64,000 nt of DNA from Chitinophagaceae bacterium. GTDB taxonomy: Bacteria; Bacteroidota; Bacteroidia; Chitinophagales; Chitinophagaceae. The position numbers were made by a program, and so were the translations under genes. The stretch is taken from positions 248,001 through 312,000 of the forward strand of contig CANFHA010000001.1 of NCBI GenBank assembly GCA_947446645.1, given 5' to 3'. How positions within the stretch are numbered: the first letter of the stretch is position 1; each line of letters opens with the position of its first letter. The notes beneath the pieces are model-generated. The model searched no databases. It was not told where the DNA came from and worked only from the letters and a program-made list of their open reading frames with translations. This document shows, one piece after another, positions 7,616 through 16,845 of this stretch.

Positions 7616-8626
7616 ATGAAAAAACTAATTACATTATCGTTGATGCTGGCTGCACAGGTAGCCGCGAACGCCCAGACTACAAAACTTCAGGTGATCCACA
7701 ATTGCGCAGATGCTATAGCCGACTCAGTAGACGTTTACCTGGGATCGACTAAACTGCTTGACAATTTCGCATTCCGTACGGCAACACCGTTCATAGATGC
7801 TCCAACCGGTATACCACTGACACTGGGCGTAGCACCGAAAACCAGCACAAGTGTTATGGACACTATCTACAGTGTAACCGTGACCCTGGATGCGGCTAAA
7901 AAATACGTACTTGTAGCTAACGGACTTGTAAGCCCAACTGGATATAGCCCTGCTGCCTCTGCAGTGCCTTTCCGCCTGAGTGTATATGATATGGCGCGTC
8001 TTACAGCGGCTACTGCCGGCAATACCGATATCCTTGTAGCACATGGCAGCACAGATGCTCCAACAGTAGATGTAAAGGCTGGCTCAACAACCCTGGTAGA
8101 TAACATTTCCTTTGGCAATTTCTGCAGCACAGGCTACCTGAGTGTACCAGTTGCAAACTATACACTTGACGTAACAGATATGAGCGGTGCAACAATTGTA
8201 AAAAGGTATTCAGCTCCGCTGTCTACGCTTAACCTTGGTGATTCTGCAATTACAGTTGTAGCTTCAGGATTCCTGGATTCCACTATGAACAGCAATGGTA
8301 AGCCATTCGGATTGTGGGTAGCACTGCCACAGGGTGGAAACCTGATACCTTTGCCTTCATTAGCACTGCCTACAGCTGTTAGCAGCATTAACGCGAATAG
8401 CAATATCAGCATCTTCCCAAATCCTGCCGGTGATTATATTAACGTAGTATCTTCTGAGCCTATAGCTAAGATCAGCGTAATGGATGTAGCAGGCCGTATT
8501 TTGTCTGAGCAAAGCGCAAATACACAGGAGAAAACAAACATCAGCCAGCTGGCACCGGGTGTTTACATAGTGAAAGTAGTAACTGAAAGCGGCGCAGTGA
8601 GCACACAAAAAATAACCAAAAAATAA
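7616..8626 (+). CDS. DUF4397 repeat protein with T9SS type A sorting domain
   Basis: A 336-residue secreted protein. Residues 1-20 are a signal peptide ending NAQ. Two DUF4397-like beta-rich modules follow: LQVIHNCADAIADSVDVYL onward, and DILVAHGSTDAPTVDVKAG onward from about residue 137. The last ~73 residues are a type A T9SS C-terminal domain (FPNPAGDYINV, GRILSE, LAPGVYIVKV, KITKK). It should be exported through the outer membrane by the type IX system and anchored or released there. DUF4397 proteins are of unknown function. It is monocistronic, with its own promoter and terminator. Confidence 0.88.
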   Translation: MKKLITLSLMLAAQVAANAQTTKLQVIHNCADAIADSVDVYLGSTKLLDNFAFRTATPFIDAPTGIPLTLGVAPKTSTSVMDTIYSVTVTLDAAKKYVLVANGLVSPTGYSPAASAVPFRLSVYDMARLTAATAGNTDILVAHGSTDAPTVDVKAGSTTLVDNISFGNFCSTGYLSVPVANYTLDVTDMSGATIVKRYSAPLSTLNLGDSAITVVASGFLDSTMNSNGKPFGLWVALPQGGNLIPLPSLALPTAVSSINANSNISIFPNPAGDYINVVSSEPIAKISVMDVAGRILSEQSANTQEKTNISQLAPGVYIVKVVTESGAVSTQKITKK

Positions 8627-8646
8627 GAGAAGGGGTAATAAAGTGG

Positions 8647-8678
8647 AAAAAGCCATCTCGTCATGAGATGGTTTTTTT
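8647..8678 (+). terminator. intrinsic terminator after the DUF4397 gene
   Basis: CCATCTC and GAGATGG form a 7-base-pair stem with a 5-base loop, followed by a run of seven T, 26 bases after the stop. Confidence 0.88.
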
Positions 8679-8841
8679 ATTTCCTCTACGCTATTTTTGA
8701 TGCTAACAGGCAAGATTATTTTGTTAATACTTTTTATAACAAATGTTAAACAGACAAATTTCTGCCATAACGTTAAATTATGTTAGCGGACCTCATTATC
8801 ACAACTAAAAGTGGGAATTTTACATATCTTAAGCACTTACT

Positions 8842-9774
8842 GTGGCACCAATCCTGGAAGTAGAGCACCTTTCCAAATCATTCAAAACATTCAAGGCTGT
8901 TGACGATCTTTCCTTTGCCATCCGCAGGGGGGAGGTATATGGCTTCCTTGGGCAGAATGGCGCGGGCAAAAGCACAACCATGCGCATGGCGCTCGGCCTC
9001 ATTTTCCCGGATAGCGGGCGCATCTGTATCAACGGCAGCGAATTCAATAACAGCCGCCGGCACCTGCTGCGCAGCATAGGCGCCATTATAGAGCGACCGG
9101 ATATGTATGGCTACCTATCCGGCTGGGAAAACCTGAAGATATTTGCGGCGCTCAGTGGCAGCAGCATACCTGCCGCACGCCTGCACGAGGTACTGGACAT
9201 TGTGGGGCTGAAGGGTCGGGAAAAAGACAGGGTGAGCGCCTACTCGCAGGGCATGAAGCAGCGCCTGGGTATTGCCATAGCCATGGCTCACCAGCCCGAC
9301 CTGCTGATACTGGACGAGCCTACCAACGGGCTGGACCCGCAGGGCATAGCAGAGATGCGCGCCCTTATCATATCGCTGAGTAAAGACCACGGCAAGACCA
9401 TTATGATATCGTCGCACCTGCTGTACGAGATAGAGCAGGTAGCTACTAATATGCTGATAATACACAAGGGCAAAAAAATAAGCGAAGGCCCTGTGCAGCA
9501 ATTGCTTAACCCGGATGATACGCTGACCGAAGTCGCCATTGTGCCGGACGATAGTATAACAGCACAACTTACCGTATCGGCATGGGCGAAGTACGTTGAG
9601 CGCACGGGCCCAGGCCTGCTCGTTTTCCGTATGAACCCGGCGCACACACCGGCACTGAATAAGTGGCTGGTAGACGCAGGCGCACAGGTGCAAAGCATCA
9701 GCTCAAAACATTCTTTTGAAACCTACTTCTTAAATATAACCAGTGATACAACTGCTGCGCATAGAGCTATATAA
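8842..9774 (+). CDS. ABC transporter ATP-binding protein
   Basis: A 310-residue ATPase subunit of a two-gene ABC-2-type exporter (BcrA/CcmA-like). Walker A is GQNGAGKST, the signature SQGMKQR and Walker B LLILDEP. The extra C-terminal ~90 residues are typical of drug/antibiotic-type exporters. The start is GTG at 8842; no ATG fits the N-terminus. The stop overlaps the permease start by 32 bases, so the two are translationally coupled. Substrate unknown. Confidence 0.9.
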   Translation: MAPILEVEHLSKSFKTFKAVDDLSFAIRRGEVYGFLGQNGAGKSTTMRMALGLIFPDSGRICINGSEFNNSRRHLLRSIGAIIERPDMYGYLSGWENLKIFAALSGSSIPAARLHEVLDIVGLKGREKDRVSAYSQGMKQRLGIAIAMAHQPDLLILDEPTNGLDPQGIAEMRALIISLSKDHGKTIMISSHLLYEIEQVATNMLIIHKGKKISEGPVQQLLNPDDTLTEVAIVPDDSITAQLTVSAWAKYVERTGPGLLVFRMNPAHTPALNKWLVDAGAQVQSISSKHSFETYFLNITSDTTAAHRAI

Positions 9775-10582
9775 GATATTCAAGCGGCCACGAACCTATA
9801 TTAGCTTCGGTATCGTTACTGCTATTACTACGGTAATACAGGTGGCTATGCTCAGCGATGGCAAGTCGTTCCTCGGCTTTGCCCTGCAGGGTATCAACGA
9901 GCAGTTCGATATTCATGGTAATATCCTGAATGGGTACCTGGTGGCCTACATAATACTGCAGTCGCTGCTGATACATATACCGCTGCTGGTGGCCCTGGTG
10001 GCGGGCGATATGCTTGCCGGAGAGGCCAACCTTGGCACGTTGCGTCTGCTGCTGACGCGGCCAGTGAGCCGGTCGCAACTGGTGCTGGTCAAGTTTTTTG
10101 CCAGCTTCCTGTATACTGTGCTACTTATTATCTGGCTGGCCGTTGTGGCCTTATTCCTCTCGCTACTGCTCTTTGGCAAGGGAGATATGATAAACCTGAA
10201 GAGCGATGCCTTTGTAATGCTGCTGCAGGGCGATGTAATGTGGCGCTATGCCGCCGCCTTCCTGTTTGCGATACTGGCCATGACCACTATCGCTGCCATG
10301 TCTCTGCTGCTTTCTGCATTTGCAGATAATTCCATTGGTCCTATCATATCTACCATGGGTATTGTGGTGGTACTGACTATACTTTCCAATCTTGAGCTGC
10401 CACTGTTCAACCTTATAAAGCCCTACCTGTTTACTACACATATGATAGGGTGGAAAGGCTTTTTCGACGATCCTGTGCCCTATGCTGCCATTGCCCGTTC
10501 GTCTATTATATTGGTGGTGTATACCGTTGTGTTTATTTCCGCCACCATTGTTTATTTCAATAAGAAAGATATAAGATCATGA
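9743..10582 (+). CDS. ABC-2 type transporter permease
   Basis: A 279-residue inner-membrane subunit partnering the preceding ATPase. The N-terminus (LLRIELYKIFKRPRTYISF) is typical of ABC-2 permeases, and six hydrophobic segments are visible, with EANLGTLRLLLTRPVSR in the first cytosolic loop. The start is GTG 9743, inside the end of the ATPase gene. The stop overlaps the next start as ATGA, making a three-gene operon with a LolA-like protein. Confidence 0.88.
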   Translation: MIQLLRIELYKIFKRPRTYISFGIVTAITTVIQVAMLSDGKSFLGFALQGINEQFDIHGNILNGYLVAYIILQSLLIHIPLLVALVAGDMLAGEANLGTLRLLLTRPVSRSQLVLVKFFASFLYTVLLIIWLAVVALFLSLLLFGKGDMINLKSDAFVMLLQGDVMWRYAAAFLFAILAMTTIAAMSLLLSAFADNSIGPIISTMGIVVVLTILSNLELPLFNLIKPYLFTTHMIGWKGFFDDPVPYAAIARSSIILVVYTVVFISATIVYFNKKDIRS

Positions 10583-11289
10583 GAAGATTTTGCGTGTTTG
10601 TTTTGGTGATAGCCTGCTGTGCCGTAAATGGCGTGCGGGCTGCGGAGGCATCTGTGCTGTTTGAGTCGCTGCGCCGCAAGGTGTTGTCGGTACACGACTA
10701 TACCGCCGAGGTGAAGATGAATATAAATGTGACCTACATGCGCATACCGCAGCTCGGTGGCACCCTCTACTACAAGGCCCCTGACAAGATGAGGCTGGAA
10801 CGCCATGGTGGTCTTTCCATACTGCCAAAAAAGAACATAAACCTGACGCTCAGCAATCTTATACCTGGCGGTAATGTCACCGTAATAGAAGTAGGCGAAG
10901 CCACAATAGGCAATAAAAAAGTACGTGTGCTAAAGGTGATACCCGAAGACGAAAAGAGCGATATAATACTCACCAAAATATGGGTAGACGAAAAGGACCT
11001 CGTAGCGCTTCGCACAGAGACGACTACCCGCAATGATGGCACCGTAACCATGGACCTGGAGTATGCCACCTACACTGCCTACTGCCTGCCGGACAAGGTA
11101 ACCATATACATGGACCTCAAAGACTACAAGCTGCCCAAAGGCGTGACCATGGACTATAATGACCAACCCGCCCCGCCAAAGACTACCGACAAAAAGAACC
11201 AGAAGGGCACTATAAAGATCACCTATCTCAAATACAACATTAATACAGGCATAAGTGATAGTTTCTTCTCCAAGCCAGAAAAAAAATAA
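10579..11289 (+). CDS. LolA-like outer-membrane lipoprotein-sorting protein
   Basis: A 236-residue periplasmic protein with a signal peptide (residues 1-21, ending VRAA). The LolA-like fold is suggested by YTAEVKMNINV, LYYKAPDKMRLE and IWVDEKDLVALRTET. Proteins of this kind bind lipids or lipoproteins in a half-barrel. Its ATG overlaps the permease stop by four bases, suggesting it works with the ABC exporter, perhaps carrying the exported lipophilic substrate across the periplasm. The C-terminal ~30 residues are Lys/Pro-rich. The family call rests on fold-like motifs. Confidence 0.7.
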   Translation: MRRFCVFVLVIACCAVNGVRAAEASVLFESLRRKVLSVHDYTAEVKMNINVTYMRIPQLGGTLYYKAPDKMRLERHGGLSILPKKNINLTLSNLIPGGNVTVIEVGEATIGNKKVRVLKVIPEDEKSDIILTKIWVDEKDLVALRTETTTRNDGTVTMDLEYATYTAYCLPDKVTIYMDLKDYKLPKGVTMDYNDQPAPPKTTDKKNQKGTIKITYLKYNINTGISDSFFSKPEKK

Positions 11290-11301
11290 AAACACGCAAT
11301 A

Positions 11302-11982
11302 ATGAAAACGATACTCATAGTTGGGTCTTCCCGCGGCATAGGCCTGCAGGTGGCGCAACAGCTGACGGCAGCAAGACACAGGGTTATAGGGCTTAGCCGC
11401 ACTGCAGGTGAAGCGGACACTGTACACCATAACACGGATATTCTAAACGGCGAACTGCCTGCAATAGAAGAAACAATAGACGGTATTGTTTACTGCCCCG
11501 GCAGCATAAACCTGAGGCCATTCCGGGCTCTGAAAGCCGATGACTTCCGCAATGACTTTGAGATAAACACTGTAGGCGCTGTAAGAACGCTGCAGCAGTA
11601 TCTGCCCAACCTGCAACGCGGCAATGGCCCAGCGGTAGTGCTCTTCAGCACAGTAGCTGTGCAAACCGGTATGCCCTACCACGCATCTGTAGCAGCGGCC
11701 AAAGGGGCTGTAGAGGGCATTACCCGATCACTGGCGGCGGAGTGGGCACCGAAAATAAGAGTGAACTGCATAGCACCATCGCTCACAGATACACCACTGG
11801 CGGCAAAGCTGCTGGACAGCGATGCCAAGCGGCAGGCCTCTGCCGACAGGCATCCCCTGAAGCAAGTAGGCAATAGTGCCCATGTAGCTGCTATGGCTTG
11901 TTTCCTCCTGGGTGAAGAAGCATCCTTCATCACCGGCCAGATAATAAAGATAGATGGCGGCATCAGCAGCGTGAAAAATTAA
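11302..11982 (+). CDS. SDR-fold oxidoreductase lacking the usual catalytic Tyr
   Basis: A 226-residue short-chain dehydrogenase/reductase. The cofactor motif is VGSSRGIG (TGxxxGIG type), and the NNAG-equivalent reads CPGSI. At the active site the usual YxxxK reads VAAAK: the Lys aligns (AKGAVEGITRSLAAEW), but Val stands where the catalytic Tyr belongs. The Ser of LFSTVA is kept. The C-terminal IRVNCIAPS and ITGQIIKIDGG match classical SDRs. It follows the LolA-like gene by 12 bases and may belong to the same transcript. Its activity may be altered or absent. Confidence 0.85.
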   Translation: MKTILIVGSSRGIGLQVAQQLTAARHRVIGLSRTAGEADTVHHNTDILNGELPAIEETIDGIVYCPGSINLRPFRALKADDFRNDFEINTVGAVRTLQQYLPNLQRGNGPAVVLFSTVAVQTGMPYHASVAAAKGAVEGITRSLAAEWAPKIRVNCIAPSLTDTPLAAKLLDSDAKRQASADRHPLKQVGNSAHVAAMACFLLGEEASFITGQIIKIDGGISSVKN

Positions 11983-12065
11983 ACACCAACCATCCATCAC
12001 CTTGCAATAGCACGGCACCGTTAACTACATCAACTATTTACTAAACATTACAATCACAAAACAAA

Positions 12066-12947
12066 ATGAGCCAAAAAGTATTAGTAGCAGGGGCAACAGG
12101 CGACATGGGTGGCCGTATAGTAAAAGCATTACTGGCCCGGAAGGCTGATGTAACAGCATTGGTAAGAAAGGGCAGTGACCCAAAAAAGATAGCCGACCTG
12201 GAGCAGGCAGGTGCCACAGTGTACCAGGCAGACCTGTCAAATATCGCTGAAATAGCAGCTGCCTGTAAGGATGTATCCTGCGTGGTCTCGGCACTGGCGG
12301 GTCTCAGAGATGTGATCGTAGACACCCAGCTGAACATTTTAAAAGGTGCTGTGGAAGCCGGTGTACCCCGGTTTATTCCTTCTGATTTTGCCACCGATTT
12401 TACACAGATACCTGTAGGCGAAAACAGGAACTTTGACCTGAGAAAGGAATTCAGGGAGCACCTGGATAAAAGCCCCATTAAAGCAACGTCCATCTTCAAT
12501 GGTGCCTTTGCAGACATACTTAGATATAACACACCAATATTCGACACAAAGAATAAAACTATCGTTTATTACGATGGTAAAAAAGATTGGAAAGTAGAGT
12601 TTACTACAAAGGATAATGCGGCTATGTTCACCGCTATGGCAGCGCTGGATGATGATGCACCCCGGAACCTGTATATAGCCAGCTTTAGCGTAAGCCCGCA
12701 AGACCTGGAGCAGCTAAGCGAGCAATACAAAGGAGAAAAGTATGAGCTGGTGAATAAGGGATCGCTCGCAGATTTTTCAGCAAGCTTAAAAGCGTGGCGG
12801 GCATCAGACCCGGAAGGGGAAACAAACCTGTACTCTAAATGGCAGCAGGCACAGTACCTACACTCTATGTTCTATGCACACCATACCAAACTGGATAATG
12901 ACCGGTACCCAACTATAGAATGGGCATCGGTGGAAAGCTATATCTAG
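12066..12947 (+). CDS. NmrA-family NAD(P)-binding protein (isoflavone-reductase-like)
   Basis: A 293-residue atypical SDR. The N-terminal VAGATGDMGGRIVKALLARK is the NAD(P)-binding GxxGxxG loop, and ALVRKGS is the loop that selects NADPH in this family. FIPSDFATDF and SIFNGAFADIL match NmrA/isoflavone-reductase-like proteins, which are either redox-sensing regulators or reductases. It starts 83 bases after the SDR gene and ends at a strong terminator. Substrate unknown. Confidence 0.85.
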   Translation: MSQKVLVAGATGDMGGRIVKALLARKADVTALVRKGSDPKKIADLEQAGATVYQADLSNIAEIAAACKDVSCVVSALAGLRDVIVDTQLNILKGAVEAGVPRFIPSDFATDFTQIPVGENRNFDLRKEFREHLDKSPIKATSIFNGAFADILRYNTPIFDTKNKTIVYYDGKKDWKVEFTTKDNAAMFTAMAALDDDAPRNLYIASFSVSPQDLEQLSEQYKGEKYELVNKGSLADFSASLKAWRASDPEGETNLYSKWQQAQYLHSMFYAHHTKLDNDRYPTIEWASVESYI

Positions 12948-12952
12948 TATTG

Positions 12953-12994
12953 CAAAAACGGCTGGGCGCAGATGATTTGCGCCCAGCCGTTTTA
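12953..12994. terminator. bidirectional intrinsic terminator
   Basis: Perfect arms ACGGCTGGGCGCA and TGCGCCCAGCCGT around GATGATT, with A5 before and TTTTATTATT after. It can end both the plus-strand NmrA gene and the minus-strand T9SS gene at 13044. Confidence 0.92.
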
Positions 12995-13043
12995 TTATTG
13001 TTTTTGCAGAGGAAATCACATCCTCAGTATTGTTGGCGCGGCG

Positions 13044-16043
13044 CTACCTCACTAATGTAATGTCACCCTTTTGCTCCACAGTGTTACCACCGCAGTCATA
13101 CTTTATGTAGAAGTAGTAAACGCCCATATCCTGTGGCACTCCGTTGAAATTGCCGTCCCACTCAGGAGTAGAATTTGCGCTTTCAAAAACTACCTGGCCC
13201 CAGCGGTTCACTACGCGGAAATGGTGGAAGTTGTGGTAGCCGGTGAATATAGGACGGAACCTGTCGTTCTTATTATCACCATTAGGACTGAAAGCTGATG
13301 GGAACAATACGGTGCAGCAGGCATCGGGGCTTAGCTGCACATCAGAGCTGGCTTTGCAGCCAAACGGATTGGTAACGGTCAGCACTATATCCGTTCTGCC
13401 CTGCTCGGCCTTACCCCATATTTCCGGCTTGTTATTGTTATTAAAGCAGTGTTCGGGCTGCCATAAATACGAGTAGTTGGCATTGCGGGTACGCGCGCTA
13501 AACAGGATGCTGTCTTCCAGGCACAATGCACCGGTAGCTTTAGGCTGCACTGTAAATAATGCATCTGGCAGGGCATGTACAAATACTGAGTCACGGGTAG
13601 GTTCTGATTTACAACCCACGCTTGTAACACTGGATACGGTAATAATATGATTGCCGGTATCATTCCAGCTAACGCTGAAAGGACCGCCACTGTTTGAATT
13701 GGAGGAAACAATATCGAGCGCTGAGGAAACTGCGAGCGGTGTACCATCAATAAGCCAGCTGAATTCGTAAGCATCATCAGACCTTTCGGAGAGAGAAAGG
13801 GTTACAGTATCGCCCTGGCAAATATCAGGCGTCATATGGGCGTGGGCCGTTGGCAATGGTTGAACGGTTATATCCAACGTGTCAGTGCTGGTACATTTGT
13901 TATACAGCTCGCCTGTAGTGAGGTATATGGTATGCTGCCCTGTTGTCATGTTGAATAATACACTTATCGCGGAGTCAGTAATGTTGGTGCCATCTACGGT
14001 AGTGGCGCCAAGCGGCAGCGTCCAGTAAAAAGAGCCGTGAGTAAGCGGTGTAGTGTTACTGTATAAAAAGCTCAGCGTATCTTCTATACATACCGTCTGG
14101 CTGCTGGCAATAATATTAAATCTAGGCAGGTACACGATTTTTACCTTCACCGGTACGCGGCCGCTCTCACAGCCATTCACCGTCTGCGATACATACCACG
14201 TAGTACCAGTTGGGTATGTTACCAATGTGGATGGTGGAACTGGAACAGCTATTGGTCCGCCGCCGGCTAATGTATTAAACCAGCTAAGATGAGATCCTAC
14301 TGCACTGTCCACCAAAAAATTCAGTGGCGGCGTAGTTGAGTATTGACAAATTGAGCTATCCCTCACCAGCGGCCCTGCAGGTTGTGGTTTAATGGTAACA
14401 GCATCTACAGCACTATCGCTTACACAACCAAATGACGATGTTTCGGTAACATAATAATTTGTTGTGCCTGCCACCAGGGTAATGGGTGTGGGCGCTGATA
14501 CCATTGCGCTTGTAACACCGGGTCCATACCAAAGCAACCCTGTAGTGGGTGTAGCGGAGAGCGGACTGGCCAAAGAAAACTGGCAATAAGACGGGGGTGT
14601 AACAACAGGCTTCGCAGGCTTTGGATGCACGGTTACTGTCTTTGTTACTTTGCAGGCTGTGGGCAGCTGATACTTTATCACGGCTGTTCCCGCCGATACA
14701 CCATTTACAACACCGCTGCTACCTACGGTGGCTACGCCGGTATTGCTGCTGCTCCAGGTGCCACCAGTGGTACCATCGCTCAGTGCAATGGATAAATACT
14801 GGCATACGTCTACCGGGCCTGCAATGGCTGCGGGCACAGGATTTACCACTATTTTTATAGAATCTACTACGCTGTTGCACGAAGCAATAGCCTGGTTAAA
14901 ATAATAAGTGTACGTACCCGGCGTTGCCGTGCTTACCACTGGTGCCGTAGTGCTACCACCTGTACCAGCCGCAGTGGGATACCAATAAACCGTAGCGCCT
15001 GCTGCAGGAGTAACGGTGAATGGAACGAAAGCATCGCCCTGGCAGTAAGGACTTGGGTCAGTAACTGTGGGTGGTGCAGGGGGTGCATTCACCACTACTT
15101 TTACCGAATCGGGTGGGCTAATGCAGGTACCAGAAGTCTGGCGCACATACCATGTATAAGTACCGGCAGTAGCAGTGGATGGCGTGGGTGCGCCCGGCAG
15201 AGACACAACAGTAGCAGTGTCAGTAGTGTACCAGTGCAATGTGCCGCCGGGAGTAGGTGTAGCGCTTACCGGCACAGCCGTAGCGCCTACGCAGTAATAA
15301 ACAGGGGAGGTAACCGCAGGCGCAGGTAATGAACCAAGTGCGGTGATAGAAATGCGCTTTACACTCTGCGTGCTGTATGCCGAGCCAGTGCTGGAGCTAA
15401 ATCCAAAATAACCGGGTATACTCATGGGGTAATAGCCTGTTTGTGATGGAGTGCTGCTATAGTTGAAGTAGACATTTACATTGCCAAGGCTATAATCAAT
15501 CTGGCAGTGATGCCAGTTGCCATCATCAATAAAATTCTGGAACGGGTTTACGGGGGTAAGCAAGCCAGCCGACGATCCTTCTATGTATCCGGGTATTGTG
15601 CCATCATAGCCGAGCAGGGTTTCCAGTGGCACATTCACCGGTGCCGTATTGTCGTAAGTATCCATTATCATAATCAGCCCGTTCGGGTTTGCTGGCAGGC
15701 CTACGCCACCACCGCTGGCAAAGCCGCTTGGCGGATTGCTGATGTACCAGAACGCTATACCATCGGCAACGCTGGTAAACAAAGCCTGCCTGATCCTGAA
15801 GTCAAACTTCACGGTAAACTGTCCGCAGCCGGTAAGGTTTATGGGTGTATTGTAATACACATATCCGCTCTGGCCCGCGGCCGGCGGCGTAAGCTGTATA
15901 GCGCTGTCTACAACGCTGGCATTACCGCCCACGTTCCAGCCCGTAGTTACCAGGGGATAGCCGCTAAGCGTGGCTGAAAACTGCGCCCGTGCAGTGCCGA
16001 AACCGGCTATAAAATAAAGAAGAAAGAATAACTGTTTTTTCAT
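13044..16043 (-). CDS. lectin-like/Ig-like surface protein with gliding-type (type B) T9SS C-terminal domain
   Basis: A 999-residue secreted protein with a signal peptide at residues 1-20 (ending TARAQ). Residues ~22-245 form an L-type-lectin-like domain (FDFRIRQ, ADGIAFWY, DTYDN, WHHCQIDY). Several Ig-like/PKD-type modules follow, with paired cysteines and 'YCQGDAF/ICQYS' starts. One is a copy of the 72-residue repeat found in the giant protein at 57519 (DVCQYLSIALSDGTTGGTW). The end is the CHU_C/gliding-motility-associated domain (LFPSAFSPNGDNKNDRF, NRWGQVVFES, YYFYIKYDC). It is probably an adhesin or glycan-binding surface protein. Confidence 0.9.
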   Translation of the reverse strand: MKKQLFFLLYFIAGFGTARAQFSATLSGYPLVTTGWNVGGNASVVDSAIQLTPPAAGQSGYVYYNTPINLTGCGQFTVKFDFRIRQALFTSVADGIAFWYISNPPSGFASGGGVGLPANPNGLIMIMDTYDNTAPVNVPLETLLGYDGTIPGYIEGSSAGLLTPVNPFQNFIDDGNWHHCQIDYSLGNVNVYFNYSSTPSQTGYYPMSIPGYFGFSSSTGSAYSTQSVKRISITALGSLPAPAVTSPVYYCVGATAVPVSATPTPGGTLHWYTTDTATVVSLPGAPTPSTATAGTYTWYVRQTSGTCISPPDSVKVVVNAPPAPPTVTDPSPYCQGDAFVPFTVTPAAGATVYWYPTAAGTGGSTTAPVVSTATPGTYTYYFNQAIASCNSVVDSIKIVVNPVPAAIAGPVDVCQYLSIALSDGTTGGTWSSSNTGVATVGSSGVVNGVSAGTAVIKYQLPTACKVTKTVTVHPKPAKPVVTPPSYCQFSLASPLSATPTTGLLWYGPGVTSAMVSAPTPITLVAGTTNYYVTETSSFGCVSDSAVDAVTIKPQPAGPLVRDSSICQYSTTPPLNFLVDSAVGSHLSWFNTLAGGGPIAVPVPPSTLVTYPTGTTWYVSQTVNGCESGRVPVKVKIVYLPRFNIIASSQTVCIEDTLSFLYSNTTPLTHGSFYWTLPLGATTVDGTNITDSAISVLFNMTTGQHTIYLTTGELYNKCTSTDTLDITVQPLPTAHAHMTPDICQGDTVTLSLSERSDDAYEFSWLIDGTPLAVSSALDIVSSNSNSGGPFSVSWNDTGNHIITVSSVTSVGCKSEPTRDSVFVHALPDALFTVQPKATGALCLEDSILFSARTRNANYSYLWQPEHCFNNNNKPEIWGKAEQGRTDIVLTVTNPFGCKASSDVQLSPDACCTVLFPSAFSPNGDNKNDRFRPIFTGYHNFHHFRVVNRWGQVVFESANSTPEWDGNFNGVPQDMGVYYFYIKYDCGGNTVEQKGDITLVR

Positions 16044-16152
16044 ATCAATTAGTTGACTAAGGCTTATAAACTAAGGCGCAAGTTATAATAAAAAATGCAA
16101 CTATGCAGATGAAATGTCAATTAATAACCGGCAATTAATGAACCCCTACAAA

Positions 16153-16845
16153 CTATTGGCTGGCTCTGCCGCTGAGGTAGTTAAAACCTATTACATTCAT
16201 CAGCATCAGCAGCATACCGTAGAAGGTGTCTTCTACCGGAATGGTGAGTAAACGTATACCTGAGTTATAGTGGTTATTATACATTACTACCGGCTCCGGC
16301 AGGCCTGTACCTGTGAGTATACCATTCGAAATAAAAAATGGCAGCAGTATGATAAGGAAAGCTGCAAAAAAAGATGGCAAAAAAGTATGCTTTCGCATCA
16401 CCGTGAAATAGAGAAAAACAGACAGGAGAAGAAAAGTAATGGAGGTATAAAGGAGGGACGGGAAAAGAAGCGCTAAAATCAGCAGTGCTGCAACCAACGA
16501 ATAGCTAAAGATCGTAGTCGTTCGCTGAAACCGCGAGAGATCAATAAACTTAGCAACACAGTAATAAGTAAAAACACATGCATACGGTATGCAAAAAAAG
16601 AACAGGTACTCCTCCAGTGGTAAACCCGCCAGGCGCAGGCCTACAACGTAGCGCGGATTAAAGCTCCAGATACCTGCACGGGCAAACAACGCATCCCACA
16701 CCAGGAAAAAAAGCGCGGTGACCACGCATGGCAGAGCAAAAAAACGCCACTGCCTGTGAAAATTTATTTTAGGGTGGAAGGAGCAGGCAAACGGGAAGAT
16801 GATACAGACAATATCTACCAGCAGGTATGTGTATCTATCAGGCAT
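16153..16845 (-). CDS. lycopene cyclase domain protein (fused CrtYc/CrtYd type)
   Basis: A 230-residue polytopic membrane protein with about seven hydrophobic segments. It is made of two similar halves like fused CrtYc-CrtYd, the heterodimer-type lycopene beta-cyclase. Each half has the conserved acidic motif: GLPLEEYLFFFCIPY in the first and IPVEDTFYGMLLMLM in the second. It converts lycopene ends to beta-rings, giving beta-carotene. It is the last gene of the minus-strand carotenoid operon, and its ATG overlaps the end of crtZ by 8 bases. Its distal position fits its late step. Confidence 0.9.
   Translation of the reverse strand: MPDRYTYLLVDIVCIIFPFACSFHPKINFHRQWRFFALPCVVTALFFLVWDALFARAGIWSFNPRYVVGLRLAGLPLEEYLFFFCIPYACVFTYYCVAKFIDLSRFQRTTTIFSYSLVAALLILALLFPSLLYTSITFLLLSVFLYFTVMRKHTFLPSFFAAFLIILLPFFISNGILTGTGLPEPVVMYNNHYNSGIRLLTIPVEDTFYGMLLMLMNVIGFNYLSGRASQ

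Noticed and set aside
9115-9693. A 192-residue minus-strand frame opposite the ABC ATPase
   Set aside because: The plus-strand frame has intact Walker motifs; the antisense frame has only Tyr/His/Val-rich noise.
15507-15977. A 156-residue plus-strand frame opposite the lectin-like protein
   Set aside because: It is antisense to the signal peptide and lectin domain, with no motif or start signal.
16044-16152. A terminator for the carotenoid operon
   Set aside because: No stable GC-rich hairpin with a T-run is visible downstream of the cyclase stop; termination may be factor-dependent.
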